The position numbers and the translations under genes are program-made. From Psilocybe azurescens (Eukaryota > Basidiomycota > Agaricomycetes > Agaricales > Agrocybaceae): DNA of 64,000 nt. Each line of letters starts with the position of its first letter. Positions within the stretch are counted from its first letter, which is position 1. This document shows positions 1-12,009 of this stretch, one piece after another. The notes below the pieces were generated by a model, which made no database searches, was not told the origin of the DNA, and saw nothing but the letters and a program-made list of their open reading frames with translations. Location: assembly GCA_023853785.1 (NCBI GenBank), contig JAJIRX010000730.1, positions 248,001-312,000 of the forward strand, read 5' to 3'.

Positions 1-73
1 GGCAGAGTCATCTCATCACCTCATTCCTTCCCCACGTCAGCGAGATACTGGTGCCTGGGTCTCGCGAGTAGCT

Positions 74-1472
74 ATGTCCCTCTCTGCGGAAGCTCAAGAC
101 GCTCGCATGCTCTCCACGCTACCGGCAGAGATTGTGGATGACATTATCGACGAGGCATGTCGAACGCTCAACGTATCCAGCGTCTCCTCCGTCGCACTTA
201 CATCGCACATCTTTCGTATTCACGCAAATAAGGCGCGATTTTCGTCGCTCATTCCACACACAGCCAAGAGTATCAGGGGCCTTGCAGATATCATTCGAAG
301 CGGTCAGGCTATCACCACAATGCCGGGGTGTGCTCTTTCGCCACATCCTTCACCTTGCGGATGACCGCCGACACCGGCGAGGTCACGCTTACCCTCAACG
401 ATGGCAGCCTTGCATGTATCTTCAGAAACCTTTTCCGGTCTCCTCTGCACACTGCATCTTCCATATACTCACTTTCCTTGTACGTGTATCGTTGTAGCTG
501 GCGCAACTATAACGGTTACGACCATCCCCGCTATCGTGCAATGAACTGGTTATCAATGATTACAGAGCTACCACCGGAGTTCAAGGCCCTTCTTCGCGAA
601 TCCGATATCACTCGACTCAGTCTCGAGATGGTACGACATATACCTCGGGATTTCTTACGGGGCACAAAGATCAAGCACCTCTGTCTTCGGCGAGTGTCTA
701 TATATCCATTTTTTCAGAACCACGACACTACCTCGGATCCAGAACCCGTTCCACTCGAATCTCTTGACATTGACGATTCTGTTTCGCCTACTGAACTTGG
801 AAAAATAGCTCTTCCACATCCACAGATAAAAATACCGTTACAATCAGCTCATGATCTCATTTTTCCTTTCCTAACCAAGTTACACATCACCATTGAGCAT
901 ATTTCCATGTTTGAACGACTAGACGAACTTCTTAGCACCACTCCACATCTCCAATCGTTGGCACTCACATTGCACATTAATCGTTGTGAGTCATTCAATA
1001 ATCGTTAATGTTATTTTTAAATGAAATTCACACTCTTAAAGATCACTATACTCGCCAGCAGGGTATACGCTTAATAAATTACAACCATCTCAAGCATCTC
1101 AATCGGATTTCATTTGTCAATGAAATGAACTCTCCTGTATCTCTTATAGGCGACCTGATCAGACACGACATTTCTACCAGTATCACCGAGCTCGAAATAA
1201 TGCTTCCGTTTCGCTGCTACTTTCTCCTGGAAGATGTAATACGACATCTAAAGGACCACAACATCAATATTCTCGATCGTCACCTCATCCATGCTGCCTT
1301 TGACTCCATCAGGCGTGTTTTTATTGGTGTAGAGCTCGAAATGATGGAATCCGGAAGTAGTTGCAAGACACCTAGGTTCCTTGAAGAATGCCGGAGCTAT
1401 GTCGAGAGTCAACTCCCATTATTGCTGGAGAAGAAACCCGATGTGGAGGTGTACGCAAGGTGGAAGAATTAG
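74..1472 (+). CDS. F-box-like/LRR protein gene with an apparent frameshift
   Basis: The start at 74 opens MSLSAEAQDARMLSTLPAEI, an F-box-like N-terminus with the LPxEI core followed by a short helix-rich segment. The reading continues in another frame from 328 (VCSFATSFTLRM, then leucine-rich stretches ending LQSLALTLHINR). The switch falls in the G run at 325-328, where one extra G would restore a continuous protein, so this is either a true 1-bp deletion or a sequencing/assembly slip. A 56-nt intron from GTGAGT at 986 to AG at 1041 fits by phase and joins to the last exon, which ends LEKKPDVEVYARWKN at 1472. The architecture is the one common in agaricomycete F-box-like proteins, which act as substrate adaptors of SCF ubiquitin ligases; the substrate is unknown. 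Function is inferred from family only. Confidence 0.6.
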
Positions 1473-2060
1473 CAGGGATGTACTAATTTGGTGCATTGTC
1501 CTTGATTCGTTCCGTGGTAGTCTCTGTAGAGATGCGAGATTCATACACACCCAAAACCCATCCTCAAAATACGTCGTCTCTGTAACTTCCGCCAGATATC
1601 TCCCAGTCATATCAGATCCCGGATTCTCCTTCCCCAATAGCAACCCGACAAACTGCTCCCAGCCCCGTAGACGACTATACACGCAGCATATACAATCGCG
1701 CGTTTTTTTTCACCTTTGTCTCTTTCCAAGGTGGCAAGTTGAACTCGTCCCAAAAATTGGCAATATTGATTCGCCTCTGACTTTTGGACTATCCGCTCAA
1801 TGTCACTGACGTGTTTGCCAACCGGGCACTGCCCATTCCAATCGGTCAATAACAATGCTCCTCACACCACCCAACCGCTCCTCTGGCCCTCAAATTCATG
1901 TGGACGTTATCACGCATTTGTCCGTTTTCGCCGGTTGCCAGCCCTGTTCGGAAACTCGCCTGAAGTCTGCACCTTATTCCAACAACTCTGACAGAACGAC
2001 ATGTCGTGTCTTCACGCCTGGTCCAAGACTTTCTGCTCTTGTACGTGTCGCTGAGTCTAG
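1473..2060. other. Intergenic stretch, no supported gene
   Basis: Only overlapping short frames without domain-like composition or consistent splice signals are seen. The last part may hold the unrecognised signal-peptide exon of the cupredoxin-like gene that follows. Confidence 0.4.
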
Positions 2061-3079
2061 TACACCCCGTCGTCTATCATGGTCACGTATGGCGATACGG
2101 GGTGTTTACTTGTATGTATGTCCCTTCTCCCTCGTCTCTTTTGCCCTCCTCCGTCTCTTTTTCCATCCGTTCATCCTTTCCTTTGGTTCATCCTTTCCTC
2201 TCCATTCTCCCATCCCTGCTCCCCTCGCCCTTTTTCCGTTCCACGCTTCTTTCACGTTTTTACAACGCGTTTGACCGTTGACCTTCATACATTCAGCAAC
2301 CCCAAAAACCACACCGTCGCACAGACATCAATGGCCTCCCTATGAGCACCGCTAGCAGGCGGGTTTGACACGGACTTGTAGGTCCCTTCTCTTCTCTCCT
2401 GTTCTCTCCTGTTCTCTCGCTCTCTCTTCCATCTCATACCTTCCGCTGCACCACATCCATCCCACGGGCCTGCCTCGCTCACACTATCTCTCCTCCCATT
2501 CGTTTCATTCCATCCCCCATCCCCCATACATACTTCCAACCACTATCACGCATATGCGCTAACTAACCCATCCCTTTGCACATTCAGCGCCCCCTCTCCT
2601 CCGGCAGCACAGCGAAAATATACACCATCCCGCCCGGCACCGGCGCCGCCCCGCTCTGGTTTTCCTGCGCTCAAACAACACACTGCCGGCAGGGCATAGT
2701 GTTCGCAATCAACCGGCCCGCGGCGAACCACACGTTTGACGCATTCAAGGCTAACACACAGGGGCCCACGGGGGTAGCGACTGTTGCCCGCACGGCGGCG
2801 ACGAATACGCTGGGCTCGCATGATCCGGCGACAGCGAGCGGGAGCATTTTCTCAGCTGCGAGCGTGCAGGACGGTGCGATGGGGAGTGTGACGGACGTGG
2901 ACGTTTTCACCACCACCGCCAGTTTCCCTACAGGTGGTGCTGGCAACGGCTTGGGCTCAGGTGCGGGCAGTGCGGGAAGTGCAGCACCCACGGGGAAGAC
3001 GGGCGACGCGGTAAAGACAACGGCCGAGGTGCGGGACGCGGCGCTCGCGGTTAGCGCTGTCTTCGTGGCTTTCGTTTGA
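2061..3079 (+). pseudogene. Cupredoxin-like extracellular protein gene, probably broken
   Basis: Three pieces resemble the basidiomycete serine-rich extracellular cupredoxin-like family. Piece 1 (about 2061-2111) reads SSIMVTYGDTG and ends at a GTATGT donor. Piece 2 (about 2297-2377) reads NPKNHTVAQTSMAS, carrying the His expected as a copper ligand, then an in-frame TGA at 2343-2345, then APLAGGFDTDL. Piece 3 (2588-3079) reads WFSCAQTTHCRQGIVFAIN, the second ligand region, followed by an Ala/Gly/Ser/Thr-rich tail and a hydrophobic C-terminus ending SAVFVAFV, consistent with a GPI-anchor signal. In this family a Pro-Cys pair normally precedes the APL segment, so the stop sits on the expected Cys. 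The phase between pieces 2 and 3 also does not close with the obvious splice sites. I read it as a decayed gene; an unusual splice pattern is the alternative. Confidence 0.5.
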
Positions 3080-3990
3080 GGGTAGGGTTGGTTGAAGTTC
3101 AGTTCCGTCCGGCGTGAGCGGCGGTGGCCCGACGCGATGTTTGTTGGATAAGGTTTGGCACGTGACAAGCCTTTTATTTTTAATTGTATTGTCTGTTACG
3201 GTGAGCCTCGTTGGTGTGGGCCAATAATTATAATCCGTCTAATTTCCTTCTTCTTACTGTAATCACCCGAGTTTTCTGAATCTTTTATTTGTATCCACTT
3301 AATTATCTATGTACGTACGTACATGTATGCGTGTTGAGTTCCCTGAGTCCCCTCGTTCTACACTTTTTCTTACGATTAGCACAGCACAGTACAGTATTTA
3401 TATCGACGCGGATCTCTCTCTGATTATCAATGATTCTGCTTGAATTGATTTCGGGTAGAATGTACGCAAGCCCACGGATTGGTACTTGAATTTCAATTTA
3501 CTAGGTTTGCACGTATCCAGGCAGGCATAGATAGTCGACAAATCGAAGAAGAATTAAATATAAATATAACGGTAGAATAAAGACTCGAAATATGTAGGGT
3601 AAATGTACACCGGAATCATGTTCGGTACATGGCTTGAGATTTATTTTTGAATCTTGATCGCTACGAGGGTTTGTGAACAATTGGGATCATGATGAACCAG
3701 GCATGGATTTTGATTATAATCGTTGTATAATAAGAATAAGATCTATAACAATCGACGTCTTCGAACTCGAGCAATCGTACGCTCGGCGCACGTCAATCGC
3801 GGTGCAGCGTGCTCGATGCGGCACTAAAGATTGAAATTTAGTGATGTAATTACTGCGGACACAATTATGGGGATACTTACTTCATGTAACTCCCTCCGAA
3901 TTAGCCAATTTATTATGGCCTTATATTCAAAGTGGGTGCAGAGCGTTTTAAAGAGAAATATATTACTTGATACTATTGGTATATCATTGT
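3080..3990. other. AT-rich intergenic stretch, no supported gene
   Basis: 3' flank of the preceding gene followed by AT-rich sequence. A short ACGTACGTACATGTATG run lies near 3311. I see no coding signal. Confidence 0.4.
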
Positions 3991-4135
3991 GCACACCCCA
4001 GCAGTAATATTGTCCAACATTGCACGCTCATCCTCAGATACGCACACCCCAGCCCATGCACACCCCTTGCACGCCCCAGTTTTGCACGCTCCAGCATGCC
4101 CCGCACGCCCCTGCCACGGTAAAAAATCTGTGCCC
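3991..4135 (+). repeat. GC-rich CACGCCCC repeat block, transposon right end
   Basis: About 145 bp of irregular GCACGCCCC/GCACACCCC units ends in CCTGCCACGGTAAAAAATCT followed by GTGCCC. The order of units closely follows the right end of the element at 10326-12211 (12010-12211), including the AATATTGT...ATTGCACGC and CAGATACGCAC lead-in segments. I find no matching left end nearby, so this is a solo or truncated end of the same transposon family. Confidence 0.65.
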
Positions 4136-7100
4136 TTTGTGTTCAACTCAACCAATCCTCCTTGATGTGAACCAGGGCGCTAGTTTCAATCTGTGAAAAT
4201 GACCCATTGGTCTCGCGATAGCCAGTGAGCCACCCCAGGCTATAGGAGAACCGGAAGCTCGCCAGTTGTTATTAACGACCGGACACAGACTAGCCTAGGC
4301 CACACCTTACCACCGTCCGACACTGCATATAAATAGTGCCAAGAATGAAAAGACAGAATACAACATGGAATTTTTCAAAGGATATGTCTTATTTGCATCA
4401 GCGACATGATTATACATCTCGAGGACGTTGCGTCACGCCTTGTAGCCAGAGGTAGAAGCAGTAAGGTAGTGAGGTGGGGGTGGAGAGGTCGGCCATGTTG
4501 CGGTCGTGTCATCTCCAGGGCGTAGAGGACTGATGGCAATGCTGAAGGGTGACCCCCACTTCGCATAGCCATGGTACTCTACTCTACCTATTATATATAT
4601 GGACTTGTGACTAATATAAGGATTATCCAACTCTAAAGGTGATGGGTGGGTGGGATTTTAGAGATATTTGGTAGGTGATGAATGGGTAAGGTAAATTTGT
4701 GTTGAACGCCTACGCAGTCGGTCACGGTACAAGTTAGAGTAAGTAAAGTAAGGTGTTAGTGAAATAAACATATGGCGGCGTCTCCTACTCACGAGACAAC
4801 GTACCCATAGGCGGGTACTTTCATAATCTATCTTGGTGTTTGATCTGATAAACAACAGAAAATTCTTTGTCGGCGCCCGTCCACATCAATATTGATTCCA
4901 TCAAAACCAAACTGACGAAAGAGAATAACATAGCAAAACATACATATCCTCCGAAAGTATCTTCTCGAAGGACGTACTCAGACTTTGGAGTTACGGTTTC
5001 CGAGCATCCATTCGAAGTGTTCTGCCTGTTGAGCTGAGAAGTTAGAGTAAGCCATCAATCAGAGGACAATGAATAAAATAGCTTGTCGTATCCCCTGAGT
5101 CGTCGTCAATCAAAAGTCGCAAAATTCGAACACTCTTCAACGTGAGATGTATAACCTGGCTCAGGAACTTAAACTCCTCCCCAGTCCCGCTGCATAGAGA
5201 CAAAAGAGTTTCACCAAATAAACTTCCCCGCTGACCACCATACCTACACAAATTGAACAGAGTGCTAATTTTTGTGGATCTATTTATTGTAAATCCTGCA
5301 TGTTTCTCATACGCGGAATGTCCAGCGTCCTGTGGAAGGGCAAAAGACTATGGCTCCACCTGAAAAGAGGGACATATGTCATGGACGTGGTAGGAGTGGT
5401 GGACTTTGGAAGGAGCGGGGAACATTGGCAGGGGAGCAATAATTATGGGAAGAAAACAGCTTTGTTGGAGTATGGGCAACAGCATGTGAAATGGAAAGAG
5501 TAGACGCAAGAGCATTACGAGGTGGCTAATATAGGACTGTCTGATGGTGTCTTGTTATAGAGCCGCGATGAAAGCCTCGGGATAAGGCGGAACCTTGCTA
5601 CAAAACTCGACACAAGTTGGTGGACACAGCGAGAGCTTAGCCATCATTTGCGGGGGACTGATTACGCGATCTTCTTTCGGAGTGGCTGCGACACAGGGGT
5701 GAAAAAATCACCCAAAAGAGGCACAAATATCTGAAACTCACTCAATCGCTGGCACCGGTTGAAAGACTGTCGATTCACATAGTATCTGCTAGCTTTGCCT
5801 TTTGCGACGTCCGAGGGTCTATCAACCACGCTTAAGGTTGATAGCTTGGTGTGTATGACAATGAGAAAGCTCCTTCCAGCCAAATGTATATATTCTGGCA
5901 TGGGCTTCTGGTCTCCTGAAATGTTGTTGAACCTCGATCATCTGACTGCACGGCCCAATAGATGAGATTTATGTGAGTTTCGGCTAGTGTGTCCGTATTA
6001 GGCTTCTCATTATTGGATACCACTCATACTGTGTACAGATCCTTCATATTTCGATTAAATTTTCCGAGGGACCCATGGACCAGGCTTTTACATTTGAAGT
6101 TGAATTCTACATGTCTTCTGAGTTTTACAACAACAACCAAGGCAATTTGCAATGTTCCCTATCTCAATAAAACCTACCCAAATTAGGTATTCTAATTTCT
6201 TCTGAAAGTGAATAATCCAGGAGTTGACTGCTCAAATTCCTTTCTTTTATGTCCAGAAAAATGCCTTCAAGAAAGCTTTGCGGGTACCTTAGGTACAAGA
6301 TTTCGGAGATTTCCTGATCACTGATCTGATGCCTGAACACTTGAACATTCTCCCGGTTTGTATGTGTCCCTGCAAATAATGAATAACATTCAAAATCTAC
6401 TAGGGAATGTGTAGCACATAGAGCTTACATCATTAGCTCAATAATATTGTACAAATATTCAGTAGATATCCCAACTGGTCATTGACTCTTGTAAGGAGTT
6501 TTTGCTCCAGAAAGAGGATGATGTGTATATTTATTTTTAGAATGTGGTCTTTAGACTTTGCGGCGATGTTAAAATGGTCATCACTTCTTGCTCTTTCGAT
6601 ATCCAGGAGCGGATTCTTTGGAATCTTATACAGACTAACACACCATAAATAGACTGGCTTTATACAACCAATAGAGAGCTCTCTAGAGCACCAATACATG
6701 CCAAACTATCTACTAAACACATAGGCAAAGTTGGACCAAAAGCTGCATATAAACCGCACTATACAGAGGGTGTCTTGTAAAGATGTATGTATAATAATGG
6801 TAATGCTTCTTTATTGAGCCTATTCAAGTCAATTTAGGTATCATTCTTATGCTAGAGGTTATCTCTATTGAATAAGCCTGATCATAGATTGGTCATAAAC
6901 CACCAATGGAAATAGTTCCCCTTGTTCAATAGCTCCAGAGCGTAGCACCTGGGCTATAGATACAAACTAAATCCTTTCGGATAAGAAAGCAACTGGATAA
7001 GGGCATTACATCTGAAACTCCTGGAATGTAGTGATAGCTAGCATTTTCTTACCCAGTAAGCCCTTAATTATTTCTCGGATTCTGAGCTCAGCTCATAACA

Positions 7101-7767
7101 TACATGCATTATGGGAGACAGAGTCACAGCTACTTGTTATAATGCCAGTAACCAGCCATCTCAATGACTGTAAGGCATTTTTTCCCGTGCCTTCTTCATA
7201 TATACCCGTATTGGACGACAACTATCCCGTGCAGCGCAAAATTTTTTATCAATTTTTGCCCCTCGTCTGCTCAAGGAAACTCAACACAGGAAGGTACTGC
7301 CACTACTCTATCAATACTATGAAACCCTGAACCAAAAATCCAATTATATAGGATAACTCTGAGGCGACGGCGCTTCATTCACCTATGTCCGTCCAATCTT
7401 CATTTTTTCAATGGTCGCTCCATCCACCTTACTTTTACTTGTTGCCGCTATCCAGAACGTCATATCGTCCATGGATGATCTGTTCGTGTAGAACTCTTGC
7501 AAATATAGCCAGATTGGTCCACACCCAACCTTCAAACCTGCAAATATTCGTGTATCAGGTTAGTATTATAATGATTCTATCAAGCTCGGAGACGCCTACC
7601 GTATACTCAGAAGGTATGGTAAACACATCAGAATCCTTTGAAACATCCTACTAGATGGTCCTACTTGACTCAACTGATGCATCTCCCACGCTAGATAAAC
7701 AATGAGGAGGATATCAAGCATCCCTATTGGTCTGTGAGCGACAACCTAATGAAATAGTTCAACAAAT
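4136..7767. other. Long stretch without a supported gene
   Basis: About 3.6 kb of moderately AT-rich sequence. Open frames on both strands are under 100 codons and show no recognisable domain, consistent codon use or splice pattern. I see no clear repeat structure either. It may be decayed mobile DNA. Confidence 0.4.
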
Positions 7768-9412
7768 TTAGTTGAATGGACTCATGAATGTCATGCGCAC
7801 CTTGATGGATGCTATCCTCGGTACGTGTGTCATTCCTTCATGACTGTGTGCCCATATTCCAATTGCGTCGCCGTGTCTAATGGCCGTTGTAAGAGGGTGA
7901 TTCCGATTGAGGATACATATCGCAGAGTAATGCACATTTGATTCGTGCTTGCTTCTTGGTTCAATACGAACCTCGTGGATGTCTCCCATGTGAATGATAC
8001 GTGTCCTATCAGCCGACGGTCGAATTATGGCGCATGAGAGCCACAGACAAGTAAGGTCTGGATTTTGCTCTCCGTCTCCACCATCTTCGCCTTTGCTATG
8101 GTACTCGCTGTTAACACCTTGATCCTCAGGTATAGATGGACGAATGTACCCGAAGACAAAAATATGGACGGATGTTACAGCTGCTGTCGACGCCTCCAAT
8201 GGTGACGTAAGGAGATACAAGTATCTCCCCGGAGAGCACAATGAGCTCGGGAGATCACCATGCGAAAATACAGGAATCCAAGGAATAAGCTTGGTAAAAT
8301 TTGGAGAGAGGAAGGTTGAGGTTAGATCCCATCCGTTCTCGTCTTTTGTTTTGTGCGAGCCGATCTGGATCGGGCGGAGGCACACAGTCCAGTTGCTTGA
8401 ATGGTTCAGGGTACGTTTGAGTGTTGATGCCAGACCTACGATTGAATATGCGAGAATGATGAGGCGAACAAAGTATTGGGAAATAAAAGATGGATATCGT
8501 GCATAAAAATTCTCTATTGTTAGTCAAATGTTAGAGATCTTCATATCAGCTTTCATTGCAATATGTCCATAAAAAGAAGTATCTTTGCTTACCTGACGTA
8601 AAATGCAACAGCGCTCTGCCATATGCCCCATACTGCGTAAGCACAAACAGCTCAAGTTCCTCTTTACCCATCGCGATCTCATCCTCCCCTATATCCTCGC
8701 CCCCTTTCCTACAAGCCGACACTGAGCCATCCTTGAACGTCGAAGCTTCTTTCACGGCCACACGGTGATGCCGAATGATATCGAAGAAGACACCGCGGGA
8801 CCAGGACCAGCAGTTCGCCGAGAATAACCCATAATGTGGGTGTTTAACGGCATAGGACTCGCTAGCCAGAAGCTGCGCGAGATGCCGCAGCCTTAGGGGA
8901 CCTTCTGTTGTTGGTTTTAATGTGACTTCGAAGACTATATCATATATCAGTTGAATGATATATATATTTAGAAAGCTTCCAGAAAGCGAGAGCAGTGATG
9001 GACGAAGCGAAGCAAACGTACTCGAAGTTGACCATCCTCGCAGGTCCCTGTCATCCTCGCCTCCAGCTTCATAGAAACTGAGCGTATCAGCAGCTGCGCC
9101 TGTGAAACCCCTTCGTATGAAATCCCTCCAGCTCCATTCCTCATGATCTTCCAACCCTCTTTCGAAATACAGCGCCAGTACATCAGAATCAGCATCCTCC
9201 TGCTTGGCGCCTCCGCCGGATCTGATTACGGTGAACACGAGGTATTCATGTGTCCAGTGCTCGGTGACGCGGGTGTCTTTCAGGAGCTCCATTTTCGATA
9301 TTTCGGATGATGCGTTTTTGCTGGGCCCGGATTGGGTGGCCCGTCTGCAGAAGTCGTTGAGGGTGTGTTCACCCGACAGTGGGAGTGGGTCATATCTGGT
9401 GATATTAGGCAT
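7768..9412 (-). CDS. Unrecognised multi-exon protein with an NC(W) motif and a membrane helix
   Basis: The start at 9412 opens MPNITRYDPLPLSGEHTLND. An in-frame 87-nt intron (9021 down to 8935; GTACGT...ATAG) and a second intron (8592 down to 8514; GTAAGC...CAATAG) are supported by exact phase. Exon 2 holds HPHYGLFSANCWSWSRGVFF, a His...Asn-Cys arrangement reminiscent of basidiomycete proteins with NlpC/LRAT-like thiol folds; this resemblance is by eye only. After intron 2 the protein continues FISQYFVRLIILAYSIVGLA, a probable transmembrane helix. The same frame then stays open to 7768, through LTCLWLSCAIIRP and a GDAIGIWAHSHEG segment that resembles a different basidiomycete hypothetical family. 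The downstream part (from about 8385) could therefore be a separate gene or a fusion. Function unknown. Confidence 0.45.
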
Positions 9413-10880
9413 TGGAACTGCGATGAATTTGTGGTCTGCAGAGAAAGGAAGTTCAACGCAAAGTAAGTACTGTGAACGAAAAGAAGAAGTGGATGCGCCA
9501 AGGGTGATTTAAATGACAGTGATAGTTCACAGCCTCTTACAGTCGCGCGGCTTCAACGTGTCCTTACAACAGAATGCTTGCTGGATGGCTTTGTTATATT
9601 TAGATATGTCCGCGCTCTAATCACCACAATGTTCTGACTTCTTCAGTTTTGGTTTCACACTTTGTTGTCCACTCTCTTCCCTGCACACGTATATCGACCA
9701 TGGACATTCATGCTGGCTCAAGTACAAGTCCTACGAGATCCATCCACGCTGAGAACAGAGTCTCTCAATCATGGATTCGGAACACATTATTTCGTATAGG
9801 ACGCACAGTTCTTCACAATCGCGAGCCCAATATTCTTCCGGGGCCAAACTCTGGAACGCCACTGCGCCCGACGATCAGAAGTAGTAGACCACATTCCCTC
9901 CTCCTGCAAAGGGCTTCTTCCGCGCTATCAGCTAAACTTCGGCGTATCCGACACATCGTGCACCTGCGATTCAGTTTTCGAGTTCGAATGTCTGCAACGG
10001 CGGTGGCTGAAACACTTTGGCGTGCGTTCGACACCGTTGTTCTCCTAGGTATGGGGACGGGGTATGCCATTCGATTTGAAGAGTTTGCAGCTGTATCGCA
10101 GGGCGAAGGGTGCGGTGCTATCATACGCGAATGGAGAGATGAGCAGCAGGAGGAGTGGAACAGATTATATACTACGGTAACTAGGGCACCTATGATCTCG
10201 AGTTCCTGAAGTTAACGGTCAACTGATTGATAACTGTACAGCTCGCCATTCTTGCTACGATGCATGCAGCAATCCTCGCCATCAATCTACCCGCTCCTCC
10301 GCTCGCGTTCTCCCCTATGGCTGGGGGGCAAAGGGAAAAAGCCGTGGCAGGGGCGTGCGGGGCGTGCTGGGGCGTGTAAGATGGGGCGTGCGGGCATGCA
10401 TATTCTGGTCGACATATATCGTGCACAGGTGCATTTAAGAGCACTTATGTGGTGTATAAATGAGTCCCTAGTCATAAATATCTCACTACGAATGCGTGTG
10501 CGTCCAGCAAGTGTGTTTTTAATTAAGTTGGTTGTATAGTGTGACAGAGTAACACGTGACCTTTACCTTGTAAATGTGTTTGACCGATACCCAACGTACC
10601 ATACAACCTGCAGGATACCTTTTACACATTTAAATATAAGGATACACTGTTTTAAATATCTATAAGAGTATCTAAAAACATGTAGCTCAAGTTTTTATTT
10701 ACTAAGGTCAAAATGAGGTAAGTATCAAAGAGAGAACACAGTGAGTCATCAACATCGTCTAATCAAGATAAAAAACTCTGGATAAACGAGCGCTTAACGA
10801 CTAGGTAAATATTATTGCAAGTATACTAACCTTTATTTAGCTATATTACCTTTAAAAACCACCTGCACCCAGCGTGACAT

Positions 10881-11039
10881 ATGCACGCCCCAGTGCACGC
10901 CCCCGCACGCCCCACACGCCCCGGTACACGCCCCACTCACGCCCCATGCAGTGCACGCCCCATTTTCACTCCCCACGCACGCCCCAGCACGCCCCGGCAC
11001 TCCCCGGCACGCCCCTGCCACGGCTTTTTCCCTTTGCCC
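10881..11039 (+). repeat. Internal GC-rich block ending in an exact inverse of the element's left terminus
   Basis: Irregular CACGCCCC units end in GCACGCCCCTGCCACGGCTT then TTTCCCTTTGCCC. This is the exact reverse complement of the first 33 bp of the element at 10326. The 10326-11039 interval therefore has perfect terminal inverted repeats of its own, but the bases after 11039 (ATCGGACAA) do not match the ATGGCTGGG before 10326. A nested or chimeric origin is likely. Confidence 0.75.
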
Positions 11040-11328
11040 ATCGGACAAGTAACGTATCGAACATCGTCTATTTTATACAAGTTTGGCCAATTAAGAGTGA
11101 TGAAACCAACCCATGTCATTCTCGCAAGGTAATACTGTTCTTTGCCCGACTATGTAGATAAACGAGTCAGAGTGGAATTGAATCATTCTCTGTTCTTCCG
11201 TAAAAGCTAATGTACATTGGAGAAATCGTAGTTCCGGACTCGCGACAACTAGGCCATTTCTATCCACTTTTCCTTGCTCAAAGTTCTGATCCACCGGCTA
11301 TCTCTGGTCATCTCGACATGACAAAGGC

Positions 11329-11928
11329 ATGTACATTGCTTACCCCAGGCGTTCAAATAGTCCTTCATGTCATCCTCCTCAAGCTCGAGCTCAATATCAC
11401 AAGTGTCGTATTCTGGATGACCAGTGCGTGAGGGATCCACCGGATGTTCAATTTGGAGATCCTAATTACGGTATAGATCGGCCGCTGGTTTTACGGCAAG
11501 TTTATCTGTTTGGACATTCCTACCAGGACTTGGTACGTACATGTCAAGAATTACGAAGAAAATACTATCCCATGTCCGAAAGGGACCTCATGTAATTTTT
11601 TCAGAGATCTCACAGCAAATCAAATCAGAAGCGATGTTCGAAGTGTCTCGCCGTGCCGGGGTTGCTGGAAATTACCAATGGGGTCTAGATGTAGGAGAAC
11701 ATCAAGATTGGGACACTTATTTTGGATTACCCGAGTATTACAGTCACGGAGACCGTGAGGGGAGTAAAACTGAGCTTATGGTGCGTATTCCTTGCTTTTA
11801 TTATCTTTATTTTTCTCTGATATTTATAGCTGAAGACGGGTCCTGATTATGTATGCGAACCATCTCAGGCTCCTGTTGAGAGACCTAAGATAAATATACG
11901 TCCTAGACGCTTATTAGCAAAGAAGTAG
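11329..11928 (+). CDS. Unrecognised coding fragment carried inside the transposon
   Basis: Coding-like sequence reads DPPDVQFGDPNYGIDRPL and RQVYLFGHSYQDL to a GTACGT donor near 11534. Another exon begins near 11607 (ISQQIKSEAMFEVSRRAGVA then GLDVGEHQDWDTYFGLPEYY). An intron at 11781-11829 (GTGCGT...TTATAG) fits by phase, and the last exon reads LKTGPDYVCEPSQAPVERPK ending LLAKK at 11928. The open phase across two splice junctions argues that this is real coding sequence. It may be the element's own protein or a captured host fragment. I recognise no domain, and the 5' boundary is uncertain. Confidence 0.35.
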
Positions 11929-12009
11929 CTACTACAATCCATAACGAGTACAACTTAGAAATATACTAAACTTATCCTCTAACACCCATTTAAGCCCTCA
12001 GCAGCAATA

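Noticed and set aside
10252..10539. Frame reading through the left transposon end (GRAGRAGACK-type repeats)
   Set aside because: Arg/Gly/Ala repeats are translations of the GGGGCGTGC array, not a protein.
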